From NCBI GenBank assembly GCA_002304935.1, contig DBPS01000009.1, positions 24,417 through 88,416 on the forward strand: DNA of 64,000 nt, read 5' to 3'. This document shows positions 7,796-17,393 of the stretch, in pieces (within the stretch, counting starts at the first letter, position 1; each line of letters starts with the position of its first letter). The notes beneath the pieces are model-generated. The model was not told the DNA's origin. It did not search any database and saw only the letters and a list, made by a program, of their open reading frames with translations. Origin of the DNA: Candidatus Humimicrobium oleiphilum (lineage in GTDB: Bacteria; Actinomycetota; Humimicrobiia; Humimicrobiales; Humimicrobiaceae). The position numbers and the translations under genes are program-made.

Positions 7796-9112
7796 ATGGC
7801 TTTGGAATTTTTAAATGAAAGCATTGAAACGGCAGACAGAAAAATCATTGAAGATATACAGACAGAAAGACTTAGAAACACCTTAGTAAATGTTTATGAA
7901 AATGTATTGTTCTACAAGAAAAGGCTGGATGACTGCGGTGTTGATCCTTATAATTTCAAGGATATTGGCGAACTGCAGAAAATACCCTTTACAACCAAAG
8001 AAGATCTCAGGCTGAATTATCCTTTTCATATGCTTGCACGTCCTTTTGGGGAAATTGTAAGAATACACTCGTCTTCGGGAACTACAGGAAATCCTACAGT
8101 GGTGGCTTATACTGGCAGAGATATTGAAATGTGGGGAAGCGTAATTGCCAGACAGCTTTTTTCTTTAAACCTGAGAAGGGGAGATATTTTTCAAAACAGT
8201 TATGGGTACGGACTGTTTACAGGCGGTCTGGGTCTTCATTATGGGATAGAGAAGCTTGGCGGAGTTGCTATTCCTGTATCAGGGGGAAATACAGAAAGAC
8301 AGATTAAAATAATGCAGGATTTCTTATCTGATGTACTTTGCTGTACTCCTTCCTATGCTTTGCATATTGCGGAAGTCGGAAAAGAGCTTGGAGTTGATTT
8401 TTCAGGACTTTCCTTAAAAGCCGGTATCTTCGGAGCTGAGCCCTGGACAAACCAGATTAGAAAGGAAATTGAAAAGAGGCTAAAAATCAGCGCTTATGAT
8501 ATTTACGGTTTGAGTGAGGTGATAGGGCCGGGAGTTTCCTGTGAGTGTTATTGCAAAAAAGGGCTGCATGTAGCAGAAGATAATTTTATTGTTGAAACCA
8601 TTGATCCCAAAACAGGTAAAAATGTGCCCGGTTCAGAGACAGGTGAGCTTGTTTTTACGACAATCACAAAGGAAGGCATGCCTGTTATCAGATACCGGAC
8701 AAAAGACCTGTCAAATCTTGTCTATGATAAATGTGAATGTGGAAGGACCCATGTAAGAATGGCAAAACCAATAGGCAGGTCTGATGACATGCTGATAATA
8801 AGGGGGGTAAATGTGTTTCCTTCCCAGATCGAGGAAGTGCTGATGAATGTAAAAGAAATAGAGCCTCATTATCTTATAGTTGTTGAAAAAAGAAATTTCC
8901 TTGATTTTATCGAAGTATGGGTAGAGGTATCTGAAAATATTTTTTCAGAAAAAATGAATGCTCTTGAAATTTTTGAATCATCAATAGAGCACAAGCTTTA
9001 TTCAGCTATAGGCATAAATATTGATGTAAAACTTAAAGAGCCAAAAACCATAAAAAGAAGCGAAGGTAAAGCCAGAAGGGTCGTTGATATGAGAAAAGGT
9101 GAAAAACCTTAA
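7796..9112 (+). CDS. paaK: Phenylacetate-CoA ligase family protein
   Basis: AMP-forming ligase that activates phenylacetate or related aryl acids to CoA thioesters, cytoplasmic, 438 residues, the family's normal length. The ATP/AMP-binding loop is HSSSGTTGNPTVV, followed by YGYGLFTGGLGLHYG, the adenylate motif YDIYGLSE and the hinge region IRYRTKDLSNL. The C-terminal half contains GRSDDMLIIRGVNVFPSQIEE, the PaaK C-terminal domain signature, with conserved Lys near the end (KTIKRSEGKARR). Placement after iorAB suggests it interconverts arylacetyl-CoA and arylacetate with ATP, either for energy or for amino acid synthesis. The exact substrate is not shown by sequence. Confidence 0.92.
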   Translation: MALEFLNESIETADRKIIEDIQTERLRNTLVNVYENVLFYKKRLDDCGVDPYNFKDIGELQKIPFTTKEDLRLNYPFHMLARPFGEIVRIHSSSGTTGNPTVVAYTGRDIEMWGSVIARQLFSLNLRRGDIFQNSYGYGLFTGGLGLHYGIEKLGGVAIPVSGGNTERQIKIMQDFLSDVLCCTPSYALHIAEVGKELGVDFSGLSLKAGIFGAEPWTNQIRKEIEKRLKISAYDIYGLSEVIGPGVSCECYCKKGLHVAEDNFIVETIDPKTGKNVPGSETGELVFTTITKEGMPVIRYRTKDLSNLVYDKCECGRTHVRMAKPIGRSDDMLIIRGVNVFPSQIEEVLMNVKEIEPHYLIVVEKRNFLDFIEVWVEVSENIFSEKMNALEIFESSIEHKLYSAIGINIDVKLKEPKTIKRSEGKARRVVDMRKGEKP

Positions 9113-9186
9113 TAATATCAAAGAGCAATCAAATCAAATGAAAGAAAAGTAAAAAAGCTAAAATTAAGAGGAAACCAAAATATAGT

Positions 9187-10080
9187 TTGGAAAATCAAGA
9201 CATAATAATCTCTGAAATCAATAAAATAATATCTGAAGAAATAAAGTTTCTTAATAGATATTATGATTATGATCTGAAAAGATTTTTCTGTACGGAATTA
9301 TTTTATGGCTCAGCTTTTCTTTCTTTTTTTAATATTAAAGATATCCGGGATTTCGATACTGGCAGGAATTACAGAATCAACAATCATCTTTATGGCAAAG
9401 CAAACTTTTCATTTTTTGATACTGGCAAGATTATTGATCTTATTACCGGTATCGAGCTTCTTGCAATTGGCCTGAACATACATTCATCCCATGAAAACAT
9501 ACTGAGAAAGGTTTTTGGTAAATCAGAAAATCCGGAGAAGATAATTGAAAAGAATTATACTATTGAGCTTTTATTCGGTGATATTTTTTATTCAAGGGCA
9601 ATCTCATATCTTATAAATTTTGATGATTTTGTCATATTTGATAATATATTAAAGTCATTGCTATCGGTTCACCACTCCAGAATAATCATCCACCAGATGA
9701 TAAAAGATGTTGTTAATGGCATTAAAAATATTTACTGGTTTTTCAATGAAGGTCTGACTGAAATAAAAATGTTAAATGCATTATTAAAAGAAATGTTTTT
9801 CACAGGGATAGGGGTATCAAATCTTGACGTCTCAGGAGAAAAAACCAAGGAATTTCTTGGAGTTATAGATAAAATAGTTTTATTAAAGACATATAATGAT
9901 TTGGATGATTATACCAGGCAGGCATTATCTGAATCATCGGAAGCGATTCTATATAATCCCGCCGATGATTTTTACGCCAGGTCTGAAGACTTGAAAAAGA
10001 GTCTGGAAATAGAAATAAATAAACTTGAGCCTGAATGGATTAAAGACAATTTTTTAAAACTATCCTTTAAGTTTGTTTAG
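9187..10080 (+). CDS. HepS-like protein (possible small subunit of a heteromeric polyprenyl synthase)
   Basis: A 297-residue, all-alpha protein without a confident family. The middle part, TGIELLAIGLNIHSSHEN followed by LLFGDIFYSRAISYLI and SVHHSRIIIHQMI, has the layout of heptaprenyl diphosphate synthase component I (HepS), where a GDYFS motif sits in an equivalent helix. A polyprenyl diphosphate synthase large-subunit-like gene lies two genes downstream on the same strand, which supports the idea. Start is TTG with a weak AGAGGA site. If correct it would help set chain length of a quinone or carrier lipid. The function is inference; a hypothetical label would also be fair. Confidence 0.45.
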   Translation: MENQDIIISEINKIISEEIKFLNRYYDYDLKRFFCTELFYGSAFLSFFNIKDIRDFDTGRNYRINNHLYGKANFSFFDTGKIIDLITGIELLAIGLNIHSSHENILRKVFGKSENPEKIIEKNYTIELLFGDIFYSRAISYLINFDDFVIFDNILKSLLSVHHSRIIIHQMIKDVVNGIKNIYWFFNEGLTEIKMLNALLKEMFFTGIGVSNLDVSGEKTKEFLGVIDKIVLLKTYNDLDDYTRQALSESSEAILYNPADDFYARSEDLKKSLEIEINKLEPEWIKDNFLKLSFKFV

Positions 10081-10152
10081 AAGTTTATATGATTTTTATA
10101 AATTAACTGACAAATCAGGGTCAATTACTATAAGATTAGAAGGCAAAAGATA

Positions 10153-11877
10153 ATGATTAAAACAGATCTGACATTGTTACACGCACCAAGCGTATATGAT
10201 TTCAGGAAAAAGAATATTTTTTATGGTCCTATGAGCGATCTTGTTCCTTCATCCCCTATATTTGAAATGTATCCGATAGGATTTCTGACTATGTCGAACT
10301 ATCTTGAGAAAAGAGGAATAAGCGTAAGGATAATAAATCTCGCTTACCTTATGATGTCTGATAAAAATTTTGATGCAGAAAAATTTATAGGTAAAATAAA
10401 AACAAAAACTTTCGGTATAGATATGCACTGGCTTCCACACTGCCAGGGCTCTAATGAGGTCGCAAAGATAATAAAGCAGTATCATCCTGATACCCCTGTT
10501 ATTTTTGGAGGATTTTCATCTTCTTATTTTTATAAAGAACTCATAAGTTTTCCCCATGTCGACTTTATCCTGAGAGGAGACTCAGCTGAAGAACCTCTGT
10601 ATCAGCTTATGAGTGTAATTAAAAATAATAAAGGTGATCTTTCGCTTTTAAAACAAATACCCAATCTTGTCTGGAAAGAGAAAAACGAAATCCATGAAAA
10701 TCCGATAAGCTGTATATCAGAAGATCTTGATGAAGTTGATTTTGATTACAGAATAATGTTTAAACAGGTATTAAAATATAGAAGCCTTAAATCTGTAGTT
10801 CCTTTCAATGGATGGATGGATTATCCGGTCACAACAATACCCGTCATCAGGGGATGCAACAAGAACTGTTCAGGTTGCGGAGGTTCAAAAGCAGCATTTG
10901 AACTTTTCGGGAAAAGGACCAGACCTGCGTTCAGGCAGCCTGAAAAACTTATTGATGAAATACTTTTAACTCAGAGATATATTGATGCTCCTGTTTTTAT
11001 ACTTGGAGATATAACACAGGGAGGAAAAGAATATCTTGAAGAATTCTTTAAAAATTCAAAAAGATTAAATAAAGATATGCAGATATTCTTTGAATTTTTT
11101 GAGCCACCGGACGAATGGTTTTACGACAGAGTCGCAGAAAATTTTAATTATTTCTGTTTTGAAATCTCGCCTGATTCTCACGATGAGAATATAAGACAGA
11201 AAATGGGAAAGCAGTTTACAAACAGCCGTCTTGTCTCAGGAATTAAATATGCGCTTAAAAAAGGAGCCCGGAGATACGATCTTTATTTCATGACCGGGTT
11301 ACCGGGACAGACAAAAAGATCAATCATGCAGACTGTAGATTTTTGCAGGGAGCTTTATGAAACGCTTGAATGGGACAAAAGATTTATGCCGTTTGTTTCT
11401 CCCATGGCTCCTTTTATTGATCCCGGAAGCAGGGCATTTGAAAATCCTGATGAATTCGGTTATGTGATTACCAAAAAAACCCTTGCGGAGCATATTGAAG
11501 CCATAACAATGCCTTCCTGGAAATATATACTTAATTATGAGAGCAAATCCTTAACAAGAGATGAAATGGTAGAAGCTACATACAATTGCGCAATCGGCCT
11601 CAATGCTCTGAAAGGCAGGGCAGGGAGCATAAGCAGAAAAGTAATGGAAGAAAATGAAGAGAGAATAATATCTGCCAGAAAAATAATGTCTGAAATAGAC
11701 AGGATCGTGTCTGATAAAAAAGATCTCTATGAAAGCAGGAGTTTTGAAAGCTTAAAAGACAAAGCAATGGAATACAGTCTCTCTACAGTATGCGACAAGA
11801 AGGAGCTGGAATTTCCTTTTACAAAGAAGAATTTTAAATGGTGTTCAATAATAAGAACAGTTCTTTTCAATAGGTGA
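10153..11877 (+). CDS. B12-binding domain / radical SAM protein (TIGR04190-like)
   Basis: 574 residues. The N-terminus (LLHAPSVYDFRKK, FEMYPIGFLTMSNYLEKRG) and GGFSSSYFYKELI resemble a cobalamin-binding domain of the kind fused to radical SAM enzymes. Then IRGCNKNCSGCGGSK gives the C-x3-C-x2-C cluster motif, and later segments (ISPDSHDENIRQKMGK, DLYFMTGLPGQT) are typical of radical SAM barrels. The opening and spacing look like the Ta0216/TIGR04190 family known mostly from archaea; the reaction of that family is unknown, and others of this class do methylation or ring chemistry. It lies between the HepS-like gene and the polyprenyl synthase, hinting at a lipid or quinone substrate. Confidence 0.75.
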   Translation: MIKTDLTLLHAPSVYDFRKKNIFYGPMSDLVPSSPIFEMYPIGFLTMSNYLEKRGISVRIINLAYLMMSDKNFDAEKFIGKIKTKTFGIDMHWLPHCQGSNEVAKIIKQYHPDTPVIFGGFSSSYFYKELISFPHVDFILRGDSAEEPLYQLMSVIKNNKGDLSLLKQIPNLVWKEKNEIHENPISCISEDLDEVDFDYRIMFKQVLKYRSLKSVVPFNGWMDYPVTTIPVIRGCNKNCSGCGGSKAAFELFGKRTRPAFRQPEKLIDEILLTQRYIDAPVFILGDITQGGKEYLEEFFKNSKRLNKDMQIFFEFFEPPDEWFYDRVAENFNYFCFEISPDSHDENIRQKMGKQFTNSRLVSGIKYALKKGARRYDLYFMTGLPGQTKRSIMQTVDFCRELYETLEWDKRFMPFVSPMAPFIDPGSRAFENPDEFGYVITKKTLAEHIEAITMPSWKYILNYESKSLTRDEMVEATYNCAIGLNALKGRAGSISRKVMEENEERIISARKIMSEIDRIVSDKKDLYESRSFESLKDKAMEYSLSTVCDKKELEFPFTKKNFKWCSIIRTVLFNR

Positions 11878-11924
11878 TTTGCAGACTGGTTTGAAAATTA
11901 TATTATTTTATTAATTTATTGATT

Positions 11925-12911
11925 ATGTTCCGTAATTTTAAAAAAACCCGGTTTTTAAAAAGGGATCTGGCAGTACTTGATGATTATATCAAATCTATTG
12001 TCAGCAATCTGGATGACACGCTTGGCAAAGTGATTGCCAGCACTCTTCTGGCTGGAGGAAAAAGAATAAGGCCTGCATTATTTCTGATATGCGCCAAAAA
12101 TAAAAAATATAATATAGACTATCTTTTACCTGCAGCAGCCGGGATTGAAATTCTTCATACTGCTTCACTTATTCACGACGACATAATAGATAATTCCTTT
12201 TTAAGAAGAGGCAAAAAGACCATTCATAATGTTTATGACAAAGATACAGCAAGATATGCCGGAGATTATCTTTTTACATATGCTTTCTATCTCCTGAACA
12301 GCTACTCAGATAATCTTATACATAAAGAAATGTCAAATACTTCACAAAATCTTGTAATGGGTGAATTTGATCAGCTTAAAACCAAGAGCCTTCTAAGACA
12401 GTCTGAAAAAGTCTATCTCGAAAAGATAAATGAAAAAACTTCTTCTTTATTTAAGCTAAGCTGCGTTCTTGGCGGTATTCTGTCAGATTCTGAAGAAAGC
12501 GATATAGATAATATGAGAAAATTCGGCGGTCTGCTGGGAATGGCTTTTCAGATAAATGACGATTTAATAGATATAAATATTAATAAACCTGCAGATAAAA
12601 TAGACAAACCTATAGGGAACGACATAAGACAGGGCAATATAACCCTGCCGATAATCTATGCCTTAAGGGATGAAAAAATAAATACCGAAATAAAAAAGTT
12701 ACTTGAAAAAGAAGATTTTTCAGAAGATGATGCTGATATGATATTGAAATTAATCAACAGTTCCGAAGTTGTCGGAATGGTCAGGCAAAAAGTATTTTAT
12801 TATCTTGATGAAGCAAAAAAAATCGCTGCCTCAGTTAATGGCAGTTCAAGACGCAACGGTCTTATGGAAGTATGTGACTATCTGATGGGAGCGATAGAAA
12901 TAAATCAGTAA
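11925..12911 (+). CDS. Polyprenyl diphosphate synthase
   Basis: Elongates isoprenyl diphosphates with IPP, supplying quinone tails or carrier lipid. 329 residues; GGKRIRPALF, the first aspartate-rich motif LIHDDIIDNS and the second NDDLIDI are all present, as is the KTxxL-like region. The residues before the first motif (GIEILHTASLIHDDIID) suggest a long-chain enzyme, since no bulky aromatic is seen just before it. The ATG at 11925 is chosen over a TTG two codons upstream; neither has a good ribosome site. The downstream gene is a permease. Exact chain length is not readable from sequence; the upstream HepS-like protein may be its partner. Confidence 0.88.
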   Translation: MFRNFKKTRFLKRDLAVLDDYIKSIVSNLDDTLGKVIASTLLAGGKRIRPALFLICAKNKKYNIDYLLPAAAGIEILHTASLIHDDIIDNSFLRRGKKTIHNVYDKDTARYAGDYLFTYAFYLLNSYSDNLIHKEMSNTSQNLVMGEFDQLKTKSLLRQSEKVYLEKINEKTSSLFKLSCVLGGILSDSEESDIDNMRKFGGLLGMAFQINDDLIDININKPADKIDKPIGNDIRQGNITLPIIYALRDEKINTEIKKLLEKEDFSEDDADMILKLINSSEVVGMVRQKVFYYLDEAKKIAASVNGSSRRNGLMEVCDYLMGAIEINQ

Positions 12912-12953
12912 CTAAATATGTACAAACTGACAAAAAATATTGAAAAGGCCTAG

Positions 12954-13919
12954 ATGAATTTTTATTTAAAAACTTTTATTGAAGTATTAAGTGTTACCAT
13001 ACCTATTTTTGTGGTGGTAGTTATAGGATATCTGTTCAGGAGAAGGGGGATAATTTCTGAAAGAGCTGTTCCTGCTTTAAATAAAATAGCATATTATCTT
13101 GGCCTTACGACACTAATTTTTACAAGCATAGTAAAATATGACCTGAAAGAAATCTTTAATATCGGTATTGTTAAAACAATTTATACTACTTTTGCAATTT
13201 TTATTGTCATTGTTTTTATCTCTGTTTATTTTCTGAAGGTCGGTAGAAAAACAAAGGGAGCCATGGCAATATCAAGTTTCAGATGCAATATGGCTTTTGT
13301 CGGGATACCAGTGATTATATCAGCATTTGGAGATATTGCCGGTGCAAAAACAAGCATAATAATCGGATTTATGACCCCTGTAAATATTATCTTTGCAATA
13401 ATATTCTTAAGAGTCCTTGGCGGGCAGGATAATGAAAGAAAAAACTATGGCAGGTTTTTCTTAAGCTTTCTGAAAGACCCTCTTCTGATTGCAGCAGTAG
13501 CAGGGATACTAATTTCCTATTTTAGTATTCCGCTTCCAAAAGCTTTGCTGGATCTGTTAAATATTCTTGCAGGGCTTGCAATACCACTGGCGCTTATAAC
13601 AATCGGTGCTTCTTTTAGAATTGCCCACATAAAACTTAATCTTAAATTTTTAATATTAACATCAATACTGAAACTTGTGGCAGAACCTCTTATTGCTTTT
13701 TTTATCGGAAAGTATATGTATGCAATTGATCCTGTGGATATAAGCATCATCGTGATTTTATTCGGGATGCCTCTTGCAGTTGCAGCATATATTATGGGAA
13801 GAGAATATGATTCTGATTCTGATTTTATTTCATCAGCGCTGATTCTATCGACAGTAACTTCGGCTCTTACAATAACTCTCTGGCTTTTCTTTTTAAAAAT
13901 ATTTTTCCGGATGACCTGA
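12954..13919 (+). CDS. AEC-family permease (auxin efflux carrier type)
   Basis: 321-residue integral membrane protein with about ten helices in two halves (residues about 10-155 and 170-320). The IPIFVVVVIGYLFRRRGIIS start and SSFRCNMAFVGIPVI motif (Asn-rich crossing) are typical of bacterial AEC transporters, which often move malate, lactate or other carboxylates. The second crossing shows FGMPLAVAAYIMG. It begins 42 bp after the polyprenyl synthase on the same strand. Its substrate is unknown; aryl acids from the nearby operon are one possibility but nothing in the sequence shows this. Confidence 0.85.
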   Translation: MNFYLKTFIEVLSVTIPIFVVVVIGYLFRRRGIISERAVPALNKIAYYLGLTTLIFTSIVKYDLKEIFNIGIVKTIYTTFAIFIVIVFISVYFLKVGRKTKGAMAISSFRCNMAFVGIPVIISAFGDIAGAKTSIIIGFMTPVNIIFAIIFLRVLGGQDNERKNYGRFFLSFLKDPLLIAAVAGILISYFSIPLPKALLDLLNILAGLAIPLALITIGASFRIAHIKLNLKFLILTSILKLVAEPLIAFFIGKYMYAIDPVDISIIVILFGMPLAVAAYIMGREYDSDSDFISSALILSTVTSALTITLWLFFLKIFFRMT

Positions 13920-13964
13920 GGACATAATAATCGTGAAGACTTAAAGATATTATATATAATAAAT

Positions 13965-16307
13965 TCAGTACAGCATATTATAGATATAATAGCTTTCCAT
14001 CACCTTTTTGATGTAATTTTTTGTCTCATCATAAGTTATACTCTCTATGAATTCGTCAATATCAAAGTTTCCATAATTATTTATCCATCTCTGCATTGCT
14101 CCCGGTCCACCGTTGTAAGCGCCAAGAGCATAGTACTTGTTATTTCCAAAATTTTTTAATTGCTGTGAAATATAATATGCCCCCATCTTTATGCTGGTTT
14201 CCGGGTCATGCAGCATATTGTCGTTATAATTACCTATGCCGATCTGGCTTGCAATATTATTCCCTGTTGCCGGCATTATCTGCATAAGGCCCTGTGCTCC
14301 GGCATGTGAACCAGCATCAGCTTTAAAACGAGACTCTTCCCTTATAATTGCAAGAATAAATTTTTCATCAATTCCATATGTCTGAGAATATTTTCTGATA
14401 AATTCTTTATAAGCGAAAGGATAGAAAAGATAGTAGTAATAATCTTTCTGGCTGCCTGAAAGTCCTGAAGATAATTTTTTATAATTCTTCTGGACAATCA
14501 GAATTGAATTTTCATAATCCCTGCTTTTAAGATACATGGTAGATATTTCAAGTATTTTTGAAGGATCTGTATCTGTTTCTTCTCCTGAGGCTTCTATTTC
14601 TGAAGCGGCGCTATTATAAAATTCAATAAATAATAATTCCTTTGCCTTGTTTATATGGGTTGCTTCCTCTTTTGTAGAGACAATCTGCGGCTCAAGATAC
14701 CTGTATATCTCAGGGATAATTCCGGCAATTTCAGGATTATCAGGATCAAGTTCCTTGTTAATTGCAGGGAAAACCACATCAATTCCAAGATTTTTAAGCG
14801 CATTTGATGATTCGAAACCATAATAAGACAGAGGATTTACTGAAAATACACTTTTATACCCATCAATTGCTTCCTCTTTTCTTCCAAGCTTTTCAAGGCT
14901 TTTCGTTTTCCAGAAAAGACTTTTTTCTTCAAGAGACGTTCCCTTAAAATGTTTTGACATATCATCGAAAGTATAAAGAGAGCCATTAAAATCCTGAAGC
15001 CTGTATTTTATCCAGCCCAGCTCCCAGTAGGCATCTGATATTCTGTCGCCTGACGGGTATTCATCTATTATTCTCTGATAATAGAAAGCAGCATTCTGAA
15101 GGTCTTCAGCAATATAAGATATTCTTCCCGTCCTGTACAGGCAGTCATCGGCAAAGTTACTGGAAGGAAAAAGCTCAAGGAGTTTTTTATATTTCTTTAT
15201 AGCTCCTTCATTATCATCTAAATTAGTCAGGCATCTTCCCAGGTAATAAAGACTGTCATCTGCAAGCTCGCCTACAGGATATTTATCAAAGTTTTTCTGC
15301 AGATATTCTTCTGCATTTTTATAATCATTCATATTATAAAAACTCATTCCTGTCCTAAAAAGAGTTTTGGAATAAATATCAGGATTGGAATTTTCCAGGT
15401 TTTTATCCTGAAGTATTTTGCTGAAGGTTTCAAGGGCAAGATCATAGTAATATATTTTAAAAAGTTTTTCTCCCCTTGAATACAGTTCACTGGCATCAGG
15501 CTTGAATTGCGGCAGGTTTTCAATATTTGCAAGACGGTTCAGATTATCAAATGAATAAACCGCATACTCAGTTTCCGGATAATCAAGATATATTTTTTTA
15601 AATACCGAATATGCTTCATCAAGCTTTTTATTTTTTTCCATACATACTCCCTGCTGAAAAAGACCGTAAGGAGCAAGGGAAGAATCGGGATATTCTTTTA
15701 TATAAGAACCATACTTTTCTTCTGCAATAGCATAATCTTCATTCAGATAATATGAATCAGCAAGTTCAATATATGATTTTTCCCTGAATATGCTTTCTTT
15801 GTAATTTTCAATTACAAGCTGATAATTCATGGCACTTAAGTCATATTTTTCCTGAAGCAGCATGCTTTTTGCAAGGTAATATCTTATATGGTCTTCCAGT
15901 ATCAGATACTTTGATTTTATCTTTTCCAGATAATATTGTGCCTTTACATACTCTTTTTCTTCAAATGCTTCCACACCCAGAATAAAGTAATGTCTTTGTG
16001 TTTCAATATCATTGATATTCCCGCTATCCGCAGGCTTGTTGCTATTAAATACAATTGTGCTTGTCGTAGAAGTTTCATCTATTTCTGATGTCGATACAGT
16101 GGTGGTATCAGTATCTGAAGCATTTGTGCCGGTATTACCTGAACCGGTATCATTACTGGAATCAGTCGTAGAAGCTTCAGTATTTTTCTGTGGCGAATCA
16201 GACTTTTTTATTGCTGCACATCCCGGAAATATCAGCGAAGAGATAATAAAAACAAATAAAAACAGAATAGCTGAAATCTTTGCCATAAGTCTTTTTTCTA
16301 TACGCAT
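13965..16307 (-). CDS. TPR-rich lytic transglycosylase lipoprotein
   Basis: 780 residues. N-terminal hydrophobic signal ends in FPGC, an imperfect but plausible lipobox. A Ser/Thr/Asp-rich linker runs from about 35 to 95, then many tetratricopeptide-type repeats from about 105 to 600 (for example YLGRCLTNLDDNEGAIKKY). The C-terminal SLT domain (about 640-780) has REESRFKADAGS with catalytic Glu658, QGLMQIMP and GAYNGGPG. It should cleave peptidoglycan outside the membrane, with the repeats acting as a scaffold or ring as in Slt70-type enzymes. Two ATGs (16307, 16286) are possible starts, neither with a clear ribosome site. It is convergent with the AEC permease. Confidence 0.88.
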   Translation of the reverse strand: MRIEKRLMAKISAILFLFVFIISSLIFPGCAAIKKSDSPQKNTEASTTDSSNDTGSGNTGTNASDTDTTTVSTSEIDETSTTSTIVFNSNKPADSGNINDIETQRHYFILGVEAFEEKEYVKAQYYLEKIKSKYLILEDHIRYYLAKSMLLQEKYDLSAMNYQLVIENYKESIFREKSYIELADSYYLNEDYAIAEEKYGSYIKEYPDSSLAPYGLFQQGVCMEKNKKLDEAYSVFKKIYLDYPETEYAVYSFDNLNRLANIENLPQFKPDASELYSRGEKLFKIYYYDLALETFSKILQDKNLENSNPDIYSKTLFRTGMSFYNMNDYKNAEEYLQKNFDKYPVGELADDSLYYLGRCLTNLDDNEGAIKKYKKLLELFPSSNFADDCLYRTGRISYIAEDLQNAAFYYQRIIDEYPSGDRISDAYWELGWIKYRLQDFNGSLYTFDDMSKHFKGTSLEEKSLFWKTKSLEKLGRKEEAIDGYKSVFSVNPLSYYGFESSNALKNLGIDVVFPAINKELDPDNPEIAGIIPEIYRYLEPQIVSTKEEATHINKAKELLFIEFYNSAASEIEASGEETDTDPSKILEISTMYLKSRDYENSILIVQKNYKKLSSGLSGSQKDYYYYLFYPFAYKEFIRKYSQTYGIDEKFILAIIREESRFKADAGSHAGAQGLMQIMPATGNNIASQIGIGNYNDNMLHDPETSIKMGAYYISQQLKNFGNNKYYALGAYNGGPGAMQRWINNYGNFDIDEFIESITYDETKNYIKKVMESYYIYNMLY

Positions 16308-16344
16308 AATTTAATCTGACAATTTGTTTTATAAAAAAATAAAT

Positions 16345-16364
16345 CAGGTACATTAATGTACCTG
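16345..16364. promoter_or_regulatory. 20-bp perfect palindrome upstream of the lytic transglycosylase
   Basis: CAGGTACATT followed by its exact complement AATGTACCTG, with no loop. It sits 38 bp before the transglycosylase start. On the minus strand it is followed by a T-rich run, so it could be a terminator-like hairpin in that gene's leader or a dimeric repressor site. No other copy was seen in the window. Confidence 0.4.
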
Positions 16365-16566
16365 CAGAAAACAGTATTTATTATTTTAAAGTATTAAACA
16401 CACATAATCAAACTAGCTTCCTAAAAAAATAAATGGAAAAATTGAATTAAAAAGTAACAGAGATCTGAATCTGACTTATTAACAACATGTTTTATATATT
16501 AATATTTAATATTACTTTACTTTTGTCTTCATTTAATATTTATTATTTTTGATTTATAATACAGTC

Positions 16567-17364
16567 ATGGGGTTCTGGAGAAAAACAAAAAAAATCGGCC
16601 TTGCTCTTAGCGGGGGAGGGGCCAGGGGATTTGCACATATAGGAGTTCTTGAAGTCCTTGAATCTGAAGGCATAAAAATATCTGCAGTTTCGGGAACAAG
16701 CATGGGCTCTGTAGTGGGCTCGCTTTATGCTTCAGGTATATCCGTAAAGGAGATACTCGAATTTATGGATTCCAATGACTGGAAAAGATTTCTTATAAGT
16801 GCCAATTTTACAATTCCCAACCTTCCTGCAATAAATTCAAGAAAAGTAAACAGAGTACTTTCAAGGCTTCTGGGAGAAAAAACATTTAAAGAATGCAGGA
16901 TGCCTTTCTGTGCAGTAGCGGCAGATATTGTTACAAAGGAAAAAGTATTTCTTAAAGAAGGAAGGCTGATTGAGGCAGTGAAGGCTTCAATAGCGATACC
17001 GGGAGTATTCGAACCTATTGTAAAGGACGGGCAGATTCTGATTGACGGTGGTGTTGTCGAGCCGGTTCCCATAGAGGCGGTAAGAACAATGGATGTAGAT
17101 TTTGTTATTGCTGTTGCGCTTGAAAACCTTGAAAGAAAAATAGTTCCTTCAGCAAGGACATCCATATTCCATATACTGGACGTTTCTCTTGCTCTTATGG
17201 AAAGAGAAATTTACAATAAATATTTTCCAGGAGCAAATGTCATAATACAACCTCATACCGGAGATTTTGGTGTTTTTGACTTTGGCAGGGCAAAAGAAAT
17301 AATAGACACCGGCAGGATTGCAGCTCTGGACAAGATCGAAGAGCTAAAGAAAAAGATCAGCTGA
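16567..17364 (+). CDS. Patatin-like phospholipase (RssA type)
   Basis: Serine acyl hydrolase of 265 residues. Oxyanion loop GGGARG at residues 16-21, nucleophile Ser45 in GTSMG, and catalytic Asp160 in DGGVVEP form the complete Ser-Asp dyad of the patatin family, so it should be active on phospholipids or another ester. No signal peptide, so it is cytoplasmic or peripherally bound. The ATG is preferred over a TTG six codons upstream. A TATAAT (16555-16560) ends 6 bases before this ATG, which would make the transcript leaderless, common in Actinobacteria; no convincing -35 box is visible. It ends facing nadC. Confidence 0.88.
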   Translation: MGFWRKTKKIGLALSGGGARGFAHIGVLEVLESEGIKISAVSGTSMGSVVGSLYASGISVKEILEFMDSNDWKRFLISANFTIPNLPAINSRKVNRVLSRLLGEKTFKECRMPFCAVAADIVTKEKVFLKEGRLIEAVKASIAIPGVFEPIVKDGQILIDGGVVEPVPIEAVRTMDVDFVIAVALENLERKIVPSARTSIFHILDVSLALMEREIYNKYFPGANVIIQPHTGDFGVFDFGRAKEIIDTGRIAALDKIEELKKKIS

Positions 17365-17393
17365 TAATTTTTGTATGTAAAAAATAAAATATC

